A stretch of 64,000 nt of DNA from Halopenitus malekzadehii (GCF_900108505.1 NZ_FNWU01000003.1:124001-188000); one strand, 5' to 3'. Shown: positions 7,681 to 18,151, counted from the first letter of the stretch. The notes: a model not told the origin generated them from the letters alone. Numbers and translations are program-made.

Positions 7681-9906
7681 ATGAACGAAGTTCAACTCGA
7701 AGTGGCGAAGGCGTACCCGAACGACTCGGGTCGCGGAATCGCCAGACTCGACCCCGACACGCTGTTACATCTGAAACTCTCCCCCGGCGACATCATCGAG
7801 ATCGATGGCGCCGAGACCACCGCCGCGAAGGTGTGGCGCGCCGATCGTCAGGACTGGAACACCGACACCGTCCGGATCGACGGGTTCACGCGACAGAACG
7901 CGGACGTCGGCATCGGCGAGCGCGTCACCATCCGGAAGGCGGAGGCGGAAAAAGCCGACAAGCTGGTGCTGGCACCGCCCGAGGAGGCGTCGGTGCAGTT
8001 CGGATCCGACGCCGCCGGGATGGTCAAACGCCAGATCCTCAAGCGGCCGGTCGTCGAGCGCGACATCGTCCCCGTGATGAGCTCGACGAATCATCCGTTC
8101 ATGCGCTCGCCCGGCCAGGCGATCCCGCTCATCGCGGTGGAGACCGAACCGGAGGGCGTCTGTCTGATCACGGAGGACACCGACGTCGAACTGCGCGAGG
8201 AGCCCATCTCGGGGTTCGAGAAGGCCGGCGGCGGCATCACCTACGAGGACATCGGCGGCCTCCAGAACGAGATCCAGCGCGTCCGGGAGATGGTCGAGCT
8301 CCCGATGAAGCACCCGCAGATCTTCAAGAAGCTGGGCATCGAGCCGCCACAGGGCGTCCTGCTGCACGGCCCGCCCGGAACCGGCAAGACGCTGCTCGCG
8401 AAGGCGGTCGCCAACGAGACGTCGGCGTCCTTCTTCTCGATCGCGGGCCCGGAGATCATCTCGAAGTACTACGGCGAATCCGAACAGCAGCTCCGGGAGA
8501 TCTTCGAGGACGCCAAGGAGGAATCGCCCTCGATCGTCTTCATCGACGAGCTGGACTCGATCGCGCCCAAACGCGAGGACGTCACCGGCGAGGTCGAACG
8601 CCGGGTCGTCGCACAGCTGCTCACGATGATGGACGGGCTGGAGACGCGCGGTCAGGTGATCGTCATCGCCGCGACCAACCGCGTCGACTCGGTCGATCCG
8701 GCGCTGCGCCGTCCCGGCCGCTTCGACCGCGAGATCGAGATCGGCGTGCCCGACGAGGTCGGCCGCAAGGAGATCCTCCAGATCCACACCCGCGGAATGC
8801 CGCTGTCGGACGACGTCGACATGGACGGGCTGGCCGACGACACCCACGGCTTCGTCGGCGCCGACATCGAGAGCCTCACGAAGGAGGCCGCGATGAAGGC
8901 GCTGCGTCGCTACCTTCCCGAGATCGACCTCGACGAGGAGGAGGTCCCGCCGAGCCTCATCGACCGGATGATCGTCAAACGCGATGACTTCGCCGGCGCG
9001 CTCAACGAGGTCGAACCCTCGGCGATGCGGGAAGTGCTCGTCGAGCTGCCGAAGATCTCCTGGGACCACGTCGGCGGGCTCGACGAGGCCAAACAGCAGA
9101 TCGAGGAGGCGGTCGAGTGGCCGCTCTCCTCGCCCGAGAAGTTCGACCGGATGGGCGTCGAGGCGCCCAAGGGCGTCCTGCTGTACGGACCGCCCGGCAC
9201 CGGCAAGACGCTGATGGCGAAGGCCGTGGCCAACGAGACGAACGCCAACTTCATCTCGGTGCGGGGCCCGCAGCTGCTCTCGAAGTGGGTCGGCGAGTCC
9301 GAGAAGGCGATCCGCCAGACCTTCCGGAAGGCCCGGCAGGTCTCGCCGACGATCGTCTTCTTCGACGAGCTCGACTCGCTTGCGCCGTCGCGGGGCCAGG
9401 AGATGGGCAACAACGTCTCCGAGCGCGTCGTCAACCAGCTGCTTACCGAGCTCGACGGGCTCGAGGAGATGGAGAACGTGATGGTGATCGGCGCGACCAA
9501 CCGGCCGGACATGATCGACACGGCCCTGCTGCGGTCCGGCCGCTTCGACCGGCTCGTGATGGTCGGCCAGCCCGACGAGGAGGGCCGCGAGCAGATCCTT
9601 CGGATCCACACGGCCGACACCCCGCTGGCTCCGGACGTCAGCCTCCGCGAGGTCGCCGAGATCACCGACGGCTACGTCGGATCCGACCTCGAGGGGATCA
9701 CCCGCGAGGCGGCGATCGAGGCGCTACGGGACGACGACGAGGCCACGGAGGTCGAGATGAAGCACTTCCGGCGCGCCATGGAGTCGGTCCGGCCCACGAT
9801 CACCGACGACATTATGGCCTACTACGAGGACGTCGAACAGCAGTTCACCGGCGGCCAGCAGGCCCTCGGCGAGCGCGGCGGGAGCGGCCGCATCGGCTTC
9901 CAGTGA
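7681..9906 (+). CDS. CDC48/VCP-type AAA+ ATPase with two ATPase domains
   Basis: 741 residues from [19 protein letters not shown], the usual start of archaeal CDC48. The N-domain spans about residues 1-190. The D1 ATPase has Walker [13 protein letters not shown] (about 230) and Walker [13 protein letters not shown] (about 283). D2 has Walker [13 protein letters not shown] (about 502) and Walker [13 protein letters not shown] (about 556). Arginine-finger regions ([10 protein letters not shown] and RSGRFDRLV) are intact. CDC48 hexamers unfold proteins, often for the proteasome. A cttaac element at 7633-7638 suggests a short leader of about 20 bases. The ATG at 7681 is chosen over the long upstream extension, which is antisense to larC. 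Confidence 0.96.
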   Translation: MNEVQLEVAKAYPNDSGRGIARLDPDTLLHLKLSPGDIIEIDGAETTAAKVWRADRQDWNTDTVRIDGFTRQNADVGIGERVTIRKAEAEKADKLVLAPPEEASVQFGSDAAGMVKRQILKRPVVERDIVPVMSSTNHPFMRSPGQAIPLIAVETEPEGVCLITEDTDVELREEPISGFEKAGGGITYEDIGGLQNEIQRVREMVELPMKHPQIFKKLGIEPPQGVLLHGPPGTGKTLLAKAVANETSASFFSIAGPEIISKYYGESEQQLREIFEDAKEESPSIVFIDELDSIAPKREDVTGEVERRVVAQLLTMMDGLETRGQVIVIAATNRVDSVDPALRRPGRFDREIEIGVPDEVGRKEILQIHTRGMPLSDDVDMDGLADDTHGFVGADIESLTKEAAMKALRRYLPEIDLDEEEVPPSLIDRMIVKRDDFAGALNEVEPSAMREVLVELPKISWDHVGGLDEAKQQIEEAVEWPLSSPEKFDRMGVEAPKGVLLYGPPGTGKTLMAKAVANETNANFISVRGPQLLSKWVGESEKAIRQTFRKARQVSPTIVFFDELDSLAPSRGQEMGNNVSERVVNQLLTELDGLEEMENVMVIGATNRPDMIDTALLRSGRFDRLVMVGQPDEEGREQILRIHTADTPLAPDVSLREVAEITDGYVGSDLEGITREAAIEALRDDDEATEVEMKHFRRAMESVRPTITDDIMAYYEDVEQQFTGGQQALGERGGSGRIGFQ

Positions 9907-9967
9907 CCTCCGACGGCTACGAACTACGTTCGGGCGCGTTCTCACACGCGGAGGAGCGTCGAACCGC

Positions 9968-9974
9968 CTAAGTA
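9968..9974 (+). promoter_or_regulatory. TATA-like element of the heme A synthase-like gene
   Basis: CTAAGTA lies 23-29 bases before the ATG at 9997, and the start context gggtATG predicts a leaderless transcript. Confidence 0.45.
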
Positions 9975-9996
9975 CGCGCACACCCGATTCCCGGGT

Positions 9997-10902
9997 ATGA
10001 GTTACCGGCCGTCCTGGCTCACGTTCGGACGCTATGCCGCCGTGACGACGGCAATGACGACGATACTCGTTGCACTCGGCGTCTACACGTCCGGCACCGG
10101 GTCCGGGCTTGCCTGCCAGGCCCAGTGGCCGCTGTGTTCCGACCAGTTGATCCCGACGCTGACGATCAACCCGGACTTCATCGAGTGGTTCCACCGCGTG
10201 TGGGCGATGGTCACCGGCTTCCTGATCATCGGCCTCGCGGGGTGGACGTGGATCGACGACGTCCCGCGCCGGACGCGGATCGCGGCCACGCTCGCGGTGG
10301 TGATCCTCCCCGTCCAGATCCTCGTCGGCGCGGTCACGGTGACGATCGGCGGCCTGGTGCCGGGCGGATACACCGTCTCGACGCACGCCGCCCACCTGAT
10401 CGTCGCGCTGCTGATCGTGACCCTGCTCGGAGTGGTGTTGCTCGGTCGGGACGGTCCCGGAGCGAAACGGGACGGTCCCGAGCGGCTCCGGATCGCGGCA
10501 GGCATCGGGATCGGCGGCATCCTCCTCGGCGCGCTCTTCTCACGGGCGGTGCCGCTCGTGACCTACTCGCCGGGCGCACAGGCTGCGTTCTACCTATGGT
10601 CGCTCGTCGGGTTTCTCGGTCTCCTCGCGCTGGCTCTCCGGACGCCGGCGACGACGATCGCCGACCAAACCGCCCGTCGAGTGCGGACGCTGGCCGCCGT
10701 CGCGCTGGCCGCGCTGTTCGTGACCCTCCTGTTGGGTCGCGACCTCGTGATCTACCCCGGGTTCTGGGAGGGCGTCAACCGACTCCTGTTGGCGGTCGTG
10801 GTGGTCGCCACCGCCGCGGCGGGATGGACGCTTGCTAGGGCCGACCGGCCGCCCGAATCGGAGTCCGGGTCAGTCGGCGGCGCCGCCTCGCGGGGCGAGT
10901 GA
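9997..10902 (+). CDS. ctaA: Heme A synthase-like protein (CtaA/COX15 family)
   Basis: 301 residues with eight predicted membrane segments in two four-helix halves. CtaA oxidises heme O to heme A for aa3-type terminal oxidases. The first half carries TYTSGTGSGLACQAQWPLC-like sequence with the family Cys pair (C-x6-C), EWFHRVWAM and STHAAHLIVALL, giving the expected heme-ligand histidines. The second half (from about residue 165) has similar topology (GALFSRAVPLVTYSPGAQAAF) but contains no histidine, so the second ligand pair seems to be missing. The C-terminus is acidic and disordered. It is convergent with rfcL, with eight bases between the stops. Confidence 0.85.
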   Translation: MSYRPSWLTFGRYAAVTTAMTTILVALGVYTSGTGSGLACQAQWPLCSDQLIPTLTINPDFIEWFHRVWAMVTGFLIIGLAGWTWIDDVPRRTRIAATLAVVILPVQILVGAVTVTIGGLVPGGYTVSTHAAHLIVALLIVTLLGVVLLGRDGPGAKRDGPERLRIAAGIGIGGILLGALFSRAVPLVTYSPGAQAAFYLWSLVGFLGLLALALRTPATTIADQTARRVRTLAAVALAALFVTLLLGRDLVIYPGFWEGVNRLLLAVVVVATAAAGWTLARADRPPESESGSVGGAASRGE

Positions 10903-10910
10903 GTCCCGGA

Positions 10911-12404
10911 TCAGGCGAAATCGCCGAGCCCGAGCTGGTCGTCGTCATCGTCGGCCGCGGCATCGTCCGCCGTGTCGTCATCCGCCGCGTCCGACGTGGC
11001 GTCGTCCGAGGAGTCGCCGGTGGCGGCGCCGTCGTCGGTCGGTCCCGAAGGGTCGGCGTCCGCCTCCATATCCCGGTCCGGGACCCCGGCGAAGGCACCG
11101 GCGGCGTGTTCCTCGAGCAACTCCTCGCGGCGGTCCTGGGCGTCCTCGACGATGGACGCGACCTTGTTCGTCGACTCGCCGGAGCCGGTGATGGCCGACA
11201 CCCCGGCGACATCGAGGTCGTAGGCGGCGGCCATCCGGACGGTCAGATCCCGGGGCGAGCAGTGGTGGGTCATCGCGGCGAGGAAGGGGAGGACCTGCAG
11301 CCGGGCGATCGCCATACTGCAGCCCTCGGCGGCGGCGATCCGTTGGACGATCTCGTCGACGGTCGCGTCCGAGGAGGGCCAAAACTGCGGTCGTCCCCAG
11401 CGCGTCCAGCCGCCGGCGGTGCCGTCGCGGGCTGCGGCGACGCCTGCGGCGGCGTTGTCGGTGACGTATCGCCAGTAGGAGTAGTCCTGCGTGGCGCGGA
11501 CACGGCCCAGCCAGACGTCGGCGTTCGCGAGAAAGTCGTAGGCGCGCGTGGCCTCGGCGGCGTCGTAAGTCTTCAGGAGATTGCCCTCGATCCATTTCGT
11601 GAGGTCGTCGGGCGTCTCGTCGACGGCGTAGGCCGACTCGAGCGCCTCCTGGGCATCCTCCTCCTTCAGGACGGCGTCGAGAAACGGGAAGATCCCAAGC
11701 GACCGATCCCGGTCGCCGGTGACCACGTCCGCGAGCTCGATCCGGTCGCGCCCCTCCGCGATCGCCTGAAGGTCGTTGACGGCACCTCGGAGGTCGCCGG
11801 CGTTTTGCTCGGCGATCCGCTCGAGCGCGTCGGACTCAAAGGCGACGTCCTCCCGCCGACAGATGTCGCGCAGGACGGGGACGATCGACCGCGCGGAGAC
11901 GTCCCGGAACTCGATCTCCTGACAGGCGTTCCGGAGCCCGCGGGACATCTCGTAGTAGTCGTTCGCGATGAGGACGATCGGCTGGCCCGCCTCCTTCACG
12001 AGGTCGGTGATCGCGGAGGCACCCCCCCGGTCGTAGTTGCCGTGAATGTTGTCGGCCTCGTCGACGATCACGAGCTGGCGGCTCTCGGTGTCGCCGCCGG
12101 CCGCGCCGCCGCCGGCCGCGCTGCCGCCCAGAGTGGCGTTCTTGGCCGCCCGGCCCGCGAAGCGCTCGATCACGTCCCCGGTCCGCTTGTCGGAGGCGTT
12201 GAGCTCGACGGTCTCCCACCCGCGGTCGGCCGCCAGCGCGTGGGCCGCGCTCGTCTTGCCGATCCCGGGGCTGCCGTGGACGACCACCGCCTCGCGGTGG
12301 TCGTCCCACGTGTCGGCCCACTCGGAAAGCGCCGAGACCGCCTCGTCGTTGCCGCGCACCTCCGAGAGGCTCATCGGGCGGTACGTCTCCGTCCAGTCGC
12401 TCAT
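10911..12404 (-). CDS. rfcL: Replication factor C large subunit
   Basis: 497 residues from MSDWTETYRPMSLSEVRGND; the frame continues upstream but that part is antisense to the next gene. RfcL is the clamp-loader subunit that with RfcS loads PCNA. Visible motifs are Walker A GSPGIGKTSAAH (about residues 44-55), LVIVDEADNIHG (Walker B, about 117), RLRNACQE-like sensor sequence (RGLRNACQEIEFR) and GDLRGAVNDLQAI (sensor 2). A Gly/Ala loop (GGSAAGGGAAGG) interrupts the ATPase domain. A long Asp-rich C-terminal tail ends in QLGLGDFA, a PCNA-interacting (PIP) motif. It is divergent from the ATPase gene at 12528. Confidence 0.95.
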   Translation of the reverse strand: MSDWTETYRPMSLSEVRGNDEAVSALSEWADTWDDHREAVVVHGSPGIGKTSAAHALAADRGWETVELNASDKRTGDVIERFAGRAAKNATLGGSAAGGGAAGGDTESRQLVIVDEADNIHGNYDRGGASAITDLVKEAGQPIVLIANDYYEMSRGLRNACQEIEFRDVSARSIVPVLRDICRREDVAFESDALERIAEQNAGDLRGAVNDLQAIAEGRDRIELADVVTGDRDRSLGIFPFLDAVLKEEDAQEALESAYAVDETPDDLTKWIEGNLLKTYDAAEATRAYDFLANADVWLGRVRATQDYSYWRYVTDNAAAGVAAARDGTAGGWTRWGRPQFWPSSDATVDEIVQRIAAAEGCSMAIARLQVLPFLAAMTHHCSPRDLTVRMAAAYDLDVAGVSAITGSGESTNKVASIVEDAQDRREELLEEHAAGAFAGVPDRDMEADADPSGPTDDGAATGDSSDDATSDAADDDTADDAAADDDDDQLGLGDFA

Positions 12405-12521
12405 TGTCGAGGCAAGGGGGGAGGTGCGGTTAGTGGTTTCGGAGCGGCAGGATCGGCATATCCGATGACGGGCCCACGGTGGAGGCCAGTCGGATCGGAC
12501 CGGCGAATCTATTATGACCGA

Positions 12522-12533
12522 GATCATATGATC
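12522..12533. promoter_or_regulatory. 12-bp perfect palindrome spanning the start codon of the DUF234-type ATPase
   Basis: GATCATATGATC (12522-12533) is a perfect dyad centred on the ATG (12528-12530). An AT-rich element (ctattatg) lies about 20 bases upstream. It may be an operator at a leaderless start, which is inference. Confidence 0.4.
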
Positions 12534-13919
12534 GTATGCATAATAATCGACCGGGAGCGCGAACTCGAGTGGCTGCGGACCCGCCTCGCCGGCGACAGTC
12601 GGGAACTCCTGGTCGTGTACGGACGACGGCGCGTCGGGAAGACGACGCTCGTCACGGCGGCCCTCGAGGAGCTCGAAGCCGGGACGGTGTACTTCCTCTG
12701 TGACCAGCGCGGAACGCGGGCGAACGCCCGGCGGTTCGCGTCCAGATGTGCGGAACGGTTCGACGACGTTCCGCCCGACGTCGACGGATTTCCGGACGCG
12801 TTTCGATACCTCCGCGACCGGATCGAGGGTTCGTTCGTCGTGGCGATCGACGAGTTCTCGTACCTCGTCGAGGCGGACGAGACGGTGCCGTCGGTGTTCC
12901 AAACGGTGGTCGACGACGTCCTCGCCGGAACCGACGTTTCGATCGTGCTGTTGGGCTCATCGATCTCGATGATGGAGGAGGGAGTCCTCAGCTACGAAAG
13001 TCCGCTGTACGGACGGCGAACCGGCCAGTGGCGGCTCGAACCGCTGCCGATCGCGAGCGCGAGGCAGTTCTTCCCCGAGTACGGCCCCGACACGATGATC
13101 CAAACCTACGGGGTGGTTGGGGGGATCCCCGCGTACCTCGAACAGTTCGAGGCCGACCGTGACCTCCTCGAGAACGTCGAACGGCACATCCTCTCGAAGG
13201 GAGCGTTTCTTCACGAGGAACCTGAGTTCCTCCTCCGACAGGAGCTTCGAGAACCTGCGACGTACCTGGCGATCCTCGAGGCGATCGCCGGCGGCGCGAC
13301 GCGGGTGTCCGAGATCGCCTCAGTCATCGATCGGAACGCGAGTGGCCTCTCACGGTATCTCAAGAACCTCGCGGAGTTGGCGATCCTCGAACGGGAGACT
13401 CAGGTCACCGATCCGGACGGACGTGGCGTCTATCGACTGACCGACGAGTTCCTCCGGTTCTGGTTCCGATACGTCTCGCCGAACCGGGCGACGCTCGAAC
13501 AGGGACACACCGGATCCGTACGGGAGACGATCGCCGAGACGATGCCGACGCACACGAGCGTGACCTTCGAGGAGGTCTGCCAGCAGGCGACGCTGCTACC
13601 GGCCTTTCCCGTCCCGTGTTCCCGGGTCGGTCGGTGGTGGGACGGCGAGGATGAGATCGACGTCGTCGGCCTCGATCCCACGAGCGAGACGGTGCTCCTC
13701 GGGGAGTGCAAATGGACCCGCGATCCCGTCGGCCCCTCGTTGCTGTCCCAACTCGAGGCGCTCGAACCCGAGGTCCGGTGGCGCGGACGGGACCGAACCG
13801 CCCGCTATGCGCTGTTCGCCCGCTCGGGGTTCACGGACTCGATGCGGGAGATCGCGCGTGACCGGGCGGACGTCGAGCTGTACACGCCGGCCCGGCTGTT
13901 CGACCTGTTCGATCGGTGA
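12528..13919 (+). CDS. Archaeal-type ATPase with C-terminal DUF234 (PD-(D/E)XK-like) domain
   Basis: 463 residues from MIVCIIIDRERELEWL, the only plausible in-frame ATG. Order of parts: P-loop ATPase with Walker A YGRRRVGKTTLV (about residues 30-41) and Walker B VVAIDEFSYLV (about 103-113); the sensor-like VLLGSSISMMEE; a winged-helix segment (GATRVSEIASVIDRNASGLS, about 260-285); then a C-terminal domain with EIDVVG and LGECKW, matching the D...ExK pattern of DUF234 nuclease-like domains. Many such ATPases occur as single, sporadically distributed genes in archaea; cellular role and any nuclease activity are unproven. The gene is alone, convergent with maeB and divergent from rfcL. Confidence 0.85.
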   Translation: MIVCIIIDRERELEWLRTRLAGDSRELLVVYGRRRVGKTTLVTAALEELEAGTVYFLCDQRGTRANARRFASRCAERFDDVPPDVDGFPDAFRYLRDRIEGSFVVAIDEFSYLVEADETVPSVFQTVVDDVLAGTDVSIVLLGSSISMMEEGVLSYESPLYGRRTGQWRLEPLPIASARQFFPEYGPDTMIQTYGVVGGIPAYLEQFEADRDLLENVERHILSKGAFLHEEPEFLLRQELREPATYLAILEAIAGGATRVSEIASVIDRNASGLSRYLKNLAELAILERETQVTDPDGRGVYRLTDEFLRFWFRYVSPNRATLEQGHTGSVRETIAETMPTHTSVTFEEVCQQATLLPAFPVPCSRVGRWWDGEDEIDVVGLDPTSETVLLGECKWTRDPVGPSLLSQLEALEPEVRWRGRDRTARYALFARSGFTDSMREIARDRADVELYTPARLFDLFDR

Positions 13920-13973
13920 CCGGGAGCACCGCTCTCACGAGCGTCGGACCGGTTCACGACGCGCCGGACAGAC

Positions 13974-16229
13974 TCACTCCTGTGCGTCGACGACGGCGAC
14001 GCCGGCGAGGTTCACGATGTCTTTCACCTCATCGCCGCGCTGGAGGACGTGGACGGGCTCGTCCATTCCGACGAGCATCGGACCGATCGCCTCGGCGCCG
14101 CCGAGCCGCTGGAGCAGCTTGTAGCCGATGTTGCCGGACTCGAGGTTCGGGAAGATGAGCACGTTCGCGGGCTCGTCGAGCTCGGAGAACTCGTAGGTGT
14201 CCTCGAGGATGTCCTCGACGACGGCGGTGTCCGCCTGCATCTCGCCGTCGACCGGGAAATCGACCTCGGGGTCCTCGTGGAGCGCGTCGACGGCCTGCCG
14301 GGGCTTGCGGGTGCCCTCGTTCTCGACGCTGCCGAAGTTGGAGTAGGACAGCATCGCGGCGCGCGGCTCAACGTTGAACCGGCGGGCCAGATCGGCGGTG
14401 TGTTTGGTCACCTCCGCGAGCACCTCCTCGTCGGGGTTCTGGTTGACCGTCGTGTCCGCACAGAACACGACCCGGTTTTTGAAGGTGAGCAGGTAGACGC
14501 CGGCGACGTGCTCGGTGTCCTCGGCCGAGCCGATCACCTGCAGCGGCGGACGCAGCGCGGAGGGATAATGGTGGGTGAGCCCAGTGAGGAGGGCGTCGGC
14601 GTCGCCGCGCTCAACCATCACACTGCCGAGGTAGTTGGTGTCACGGTGGACCAGTTCGCCGGCCTCGGTCCGGGTGATGCCCTTGCGCTTGCGGATCTCG
14701 TGGAGCCGGTCGGCGTAGGGTTCGAGGCTGCGCTCGCTGGGGTCAACGATCTCCGGATCGAAGGAGAGTCCGAGCCGCTGAGCGGTCCGGCGGATCTCGC
14801 CGGCGTCGCCGAGCAGGACCGGCTCGGCGATCCCCTGTTCGGTCAGTTGGTAGGCCGCGCGGATCATCTTCTCGTCGGTTCCCTCCGCGAGCGCGACGCG
14901 TTTGGGGTCGCTTTTCGCCTTGTTCAACACGACGCGCATCATCTCCCGGGACTTGCCGAGCCGGGCCTCCAGGCGCTCACGGTACTGGGCGACGTCGACG
15001 TCGGTCCGGGCCGCACCGGAGTCCATCGCCGCCTGCGCGACGGCCGGCGCGATCTCGAAGAGGACGCGAGGGTCGAGCGGCTTCGGGATGAGGTACTCGG
15101 GGCCGAACTGCAGCGGGTCGTCGCCGTAGGCCTTCACGACCGCGTCGGGCACGTCCTGGCGCGCGAGCTCCGCGAGGGCCTCCGCGGCCGCGCGTTTCAT
15201 CTCCTCGTTGATCTCGGTCGCGCGGACGTCGAGGGCGCCCCGGAAGAGGAACGGGAACCCGAGGACGTTGTTCACCTGGTTCGGGTAATCCGACCGACCG
15301 GTCGCCATGATCACCGTGTCGTCGCGGGCGTCCTTCGCGTCGTCGTAGGTGATCTCCGGGTCGGGGTTGGCCATCGCGAAGAGGATCGGGTCGTCGGCCA
15401 TCGACCGGACCATCTCCTGGGAGACGATCCCGCCGACCGAGAGGCCGGCGAAGACGTCCGCGCCCGCCATCGCGTCCGCGAGGTCGCCCTCGGGGACGTC
15501 GCGGCGGGCGAACTCGCGTTTGTACTGGTTGAGCTCGCCGTTCTCGGCCCGAGCCTCGGTGATGATGCCCGTGGAGTCACACATCGTGATGTTCTCCTTG
15601 CGGGCGCCGAGCGAGACGTAAAAGCGGGCGGTGGCGATCGCGGAGGCACCGGCGCCCGAGAAGACGATCTCGACGTTCTCGATGTCCTTGCCGGTGACCT
15701 CGAGGGCGTTGAGCAGCGCGGCTCCAGAGATGATCGCGGTGCCGTGTTGGTCGTCGTGGAAGACGGGGATGTCCATCCGGTCACGGAGCCGGCTCTCGAT
15801 CTCGAAGCATTCGGGCGCCTTGATGTCCTCCAGATTGATCCCGCCGAAGGTCGGCTCCATCGCGGCGACGCTCTCGACGAACGCATCCGGATCGGTGATG
15901 TCAAGCTCCACGTCGAAGACGTCGATGTCGGCGAACCGCTTGAATAGGACGCCCTTCCCCTCCATCACGGGCTTTGAGGCGCCCGCACCGATGTCGCCGA
16001 GGCCGAGCACGGCCGAGCCGTTCGAGACGACGCCGACCAGGTTCCCCTTCGCCGTGTACTCGAAGACTCGGTCCGGCTCCGCCTCGATGTCGCGACACGG
16101 CGCCGCCACGCCCGGCGAGTAGGCGAGACTCAGGTCCCGCTGGGTGTTCGTCGGCTTCGTCGTCGCGATCTCGATCTTCCCCGGTGGCTCGCTCCGGTGG
16201 TACTCCCGCGCGTCGTCGTCCATTCCCAT
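13974..16229 (-). CDS. maeB: NADP-type malic enzyme fused to a phosphotransacetylase-like domain
   Basis: About 751 residues from [12 protein letters not shown]; a GTG two codons upstream is also possible. Residues 1-430 are malic enzyme (oxidative decarboxylation of malate to pyruvate), with [54 protein letters not shown] and [20 protein letters not shown]. Residues about 440-751 are a phosphotransacetylase-like domain ([20 protein letters not shown] and a C-terminal [31 protein letters not shown]-type segment). In homologues this second domain is mostly regulatory. The length matches the MaeB family. It supplies pyruvate and reducing power. Confidence 0.93.
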   Translation of the reverse strand: MGMDDDAREYHRSEPPGKIEIATTKPTNTQRDLSLAYSPGVAAPCRDIEAEPDRVFEYTAKGNLVGVVSNGSAVLGLGDIGAGASKPVMEGKGVLFKRFADIDVFDVELDITDPDAFVESVAAMEPTFGGINLEDIKAPECFEIESRLRDRMDIPVFHDDQHGTAIISGAALLNALEVTGKDIENVEIVFSGAGASAIATARFYVSLGARKENITMCDSTGIITEARAENGELNQYKREFARRDVPEGDLADAMAGADVFAGLSVGGIVSQEMVRSMADDPILFAMANPDPEITYDDAKDARDDTVIMATGRSDYPNQVNNVLGFPFLFRGALDVRATEINEEMKRAAAEALAELARQDVPDAVVKAYGDDPLQFGPEYLIPKPLDPRVLFEIAPAVAQAAMDSGAARTDVDVAQYRERLEARLGKSREMMRVVLNKAKSDPKRVALAEGTDEKMIRAAYQLTEQGIAEPVLLGDAGEIRRTAQRLGLSFDPEIVDPSERSLEPYADRLHEIRKRKGITRTEAGELVHRDTNYLGSVMVERGDADALLTGLTHHYPSALRPPLQVIGSAEDTEHVAGVYLLTFKNRVVFCADTTVNQNPDEEVLAEVTKHTADLARRFNVEPRAAMLSYSNFGSVENEGTRKPRQAVDALHEDPEVDFPVDGEMQADTAVVEDILEDTYEFSELDEPANVLIFPNLESGNIGYKLLQRLGGAEAIGPMLVGMDEPVHVLQRGDEVKDIVNLAGVAVVDAQE

Positions 16230-16301
16230 ACTCACCGCTTCCGGCGAGCGACCAAAAAGGTAACCGATACCGTCGATATTGAACGTCGACGATCGTCGAA
16301 A

Positions 16302-17531
16302 TCAGTCGCCGGTCACGCCATCGCCGAGGCGGTCGACGAGGAGCCGCTCGAACGGCGCCGAATACTGCATCAGCATCGTTCCGATGACGCTCATACAGAG
16401 CACGTACGCGACCGTGAACGCGTATATCTCGTCGGCGACCGAACCGGCAAGGCGGGTCCCCTCCGCGAGCGCGACCGAGGCGATGATGAGCGAGAACTCC
16501 CCGCGGGTGACCATCCCGAGCCCGACGCGCGTCGATCGCCGGATGCCGAGGTCGTACACGCGCCCGCCGAGGAAGCCGGAGACGAACTTCGCCGGTGCCG
16601 TCACGATCACCGCGACCGCGACGAGGCCGACGACGCCGCCGAACAGCGAGGGATCGGTCACGAGACCGATCCAGAAGAAGAAGACGGCGGCGAAGGCGTC
16701 CCGGATCGGTTCCAGGCGGTGTTCGAGCCGGTCGACGTGGCTCGTCGCCGAGAAGGTCATCCCGACGAAGAAGGCCGCCACCGCCTCGCTGACGCCGAGC
16801 GCGAGCGCGGCGCCGGCGACGAAGACCGTGACCCCGATCGCCCGCAGCAGGAAGAACTCGCTCGAGTCGGTCGCAAGCAGCCGCTCGAACGGGGCGCTCC
16901 CGTAGATGACGAGCGCGAGCAGCAGGAGGATGAAGCCGATCGAGACCCCGACCGAGGTCGCCGCCGCACGCAGGTCACCACCGCCGAGGATGACCGCGGA
17001 GACCACCGCGAGATAGACCGCGATGAACAGGTCCTCGTAGACGAGCGTTCCGAGGATCGGACCGGCCTCGTCGTTGGCGATCCACCCCTGGTCGATGAGC
17101 GACTTCGTGATGATCGCCGACGAGGAGATGTAGACGATCCCCGCGAACAGGACGGCGGGAAGGGCCGCGCCGAAGAGGACGTAGCCGAGCACCAGCCCGA
17201 TGCCGAAGTTGACGACCAGGTCGATCGTCCCGGCGCGACCGATCCGGTCCTTGCTCTCGATCAGTCGGTCGAGGTTGAACTCCAGCCCGAGGAAGAACAA
17301 CAGAAAGACGATCCCGAGTTCCGCACCGAGGGAGACGAAGGCCGTCTCCTGGACGTACCAGCCGCCGACGACCGGGAGCGAGGCGTTGCCCAGCACGAAT
17401 GGGCTCAGCGTCATCCCGGCGAGGATATAAAAGGGGATGACCGACTGGCCGAGCCGGCTCGCGAGCGCCCCCACGAGCGCCACTGCCGCAAAGAGGACCC
17501 CGACCTCGAACAACAGGGATTCAGCCGCCAT
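16302..17531 (-). CDS. CPA2-family K+/H+ antiporter (KhtU/Kef-like), membrane subunit
   Basis: 409 residues with about twelve membrane segments. Family features are FYILAGMTLSPFVLG, ELGIVFLLFFLGLEFNLDRL, SSSAIITKSLIDQG and VYEDLFIAVYLAVV; the last gives the E-D pair in the ion path, and TRGEFSLIIASVALAEG closes the domain. It starts 24 bases after the TrkA-C protein gene, the arrangement of Bacillus KhtT-KhtU. It therefore likely exports K+ (or NH4+) for H+ under control of that subunit. There is no cytoplasmic TrkA-N domain in this chain. Confidence 0.88.
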   Translation of the reverse strand: MAAESLLFEVGVLFAAVALVGALASRLGQSVIPFYILAGMTLSPFVLGNASLPVVGGWYVQETAFVSLGAELGIVFLLFFLGLEFNLDRLIESKDRIGRAGTIDLVVNFGIGLVLGYVLFGAALPAVLFAGIVYISSSAIITKSLIDQGWIANDEAGPILGTLVYEDLFIAVYLAVVSAVILGGGDLRAAATSVGVSIGFILLLLALVIYGSAPFERLLATDSSEFFLLRAIGVTVFVAGAALALGVSEAVAAFFVGMTFSATSHVDRLEHRLEPIRDAFAAVFFFWIGLVTDPSLFGGVVGLVAVAVIVTAPAKFVSGFLGGRVYDLGIRRSTRVGLGMVTRGEFSLIIASVALAEGTRLAGSVADEIYAFTVAYVLCMSVIGTMLMQYSAPFERLLVDRLGDGVTGD

Positions 17532-17555
17532 CGGGAGCCTCCCTCAGGGCGTCGA

Positions 17556-18056
17556 TCACCGTTCGTCGACCGGTCGGCCGAGGTGTTCACCCAGCGCCTC
17601 GACGCTCTCGCGGTCGCCGACGACGATGAGGGTGTCGCCGACCGCGAGAGCGGTGTCCGGGCCGGGGCTGGCGATGACCTCTGACTCGCCCCGCTGGATC
17701 GTCACGACCGATGCGCCCGTCTCGGCACGAAAGTCCATCTCCCCAAGCGTCTTCCCCACGACCGGGGAGCCTTCGGTAACCTCGAACCACTCCAGCATCG
17801 CGCCGCCGGGCAGCATCGCCTCCTGCACGTCGTGCTCGACGGGCTGGAAGTACGCCCCCTCCAGGATCGTCCCGACGGTCCGAGCGAGCTGGTCGGGGAG
17901 GTCGAAGAGCTTCTCGGAGTCGGCGTCCGGAGTCGGTCGTTTATAGACTTCCCGGCGACCGCTGTTGTGCGTCAGGATCACGAGCGTCTCCCCGTCGCCG
18001 AGGTCGATCTCGTGTTTCTTCCCGACTCCGGGAAGCTCCGTCTCTGTGACCGTCAT
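17556..18056 (-). CDS. TrkA-C domain regulatory subunit of the K+/H+ antiporter (KhtT-like)
   Basis: 166 residues: an N-terminal KhtT-like domain (MTVTETELPGVGKKHEIDL, ETLVILTHNSGRREVYKRP) and a C-terminal TrkA-C domain (GSPVVGKTLGEMDFRAETGA through GDTLIVVGDRESVEALGEHL, about residues 88-160). KhtT binds nucleotides and cations and gates KhtU. It is the first gene of a two-gene operon with the antiporter 24 bases downstream. The acidic C-terminus fits a cytoplasmic haloarchaeal protein. Confidence 0.85.
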   Translation of the reverse strand: MTVTETELPGVGKKHEIDLGDGETLVILTHNSGRREVYKRPTPDADSEKLFDLPDQLARTVGTILEGAYFQPVEHDVQEAMLPGGAMLEWFEVTEGSPVVGKTLGEMDFRAETGASVVTIQRGESEVIASPGPDTALAVGDTLIVVGDRESVEALGEHLGRPVDER

Positions 18057-18151
18057 ATCACGATCGTTGGGCGAAGGGATTCATAAAGGGACGCGGTCCG
18101 GCGGCGTCCGTGGATCGGACAGTCATCCACGAGGCCGCCGCGGCCGATCCA

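Noticed and set aside
7765-9609. 614-residue minus-strand frame opposite CDC48
   Set aside because: A compositional shadow of the CDC48 gene with no recognisable domain or promoter.
10899-12527. Upstream extension of the DUF234-type ATPase frame
   Set aside because: It is antisense to rfcL, and the real start is the ATG at 12528 at the family's usual N-terminus.
14049-15947. 632-residue plus-strand frame opposite maeB
   Set aside because: Antisense to a strongly supported malic enzyme; composition is biased and unlike real haloarchaeal proteins.
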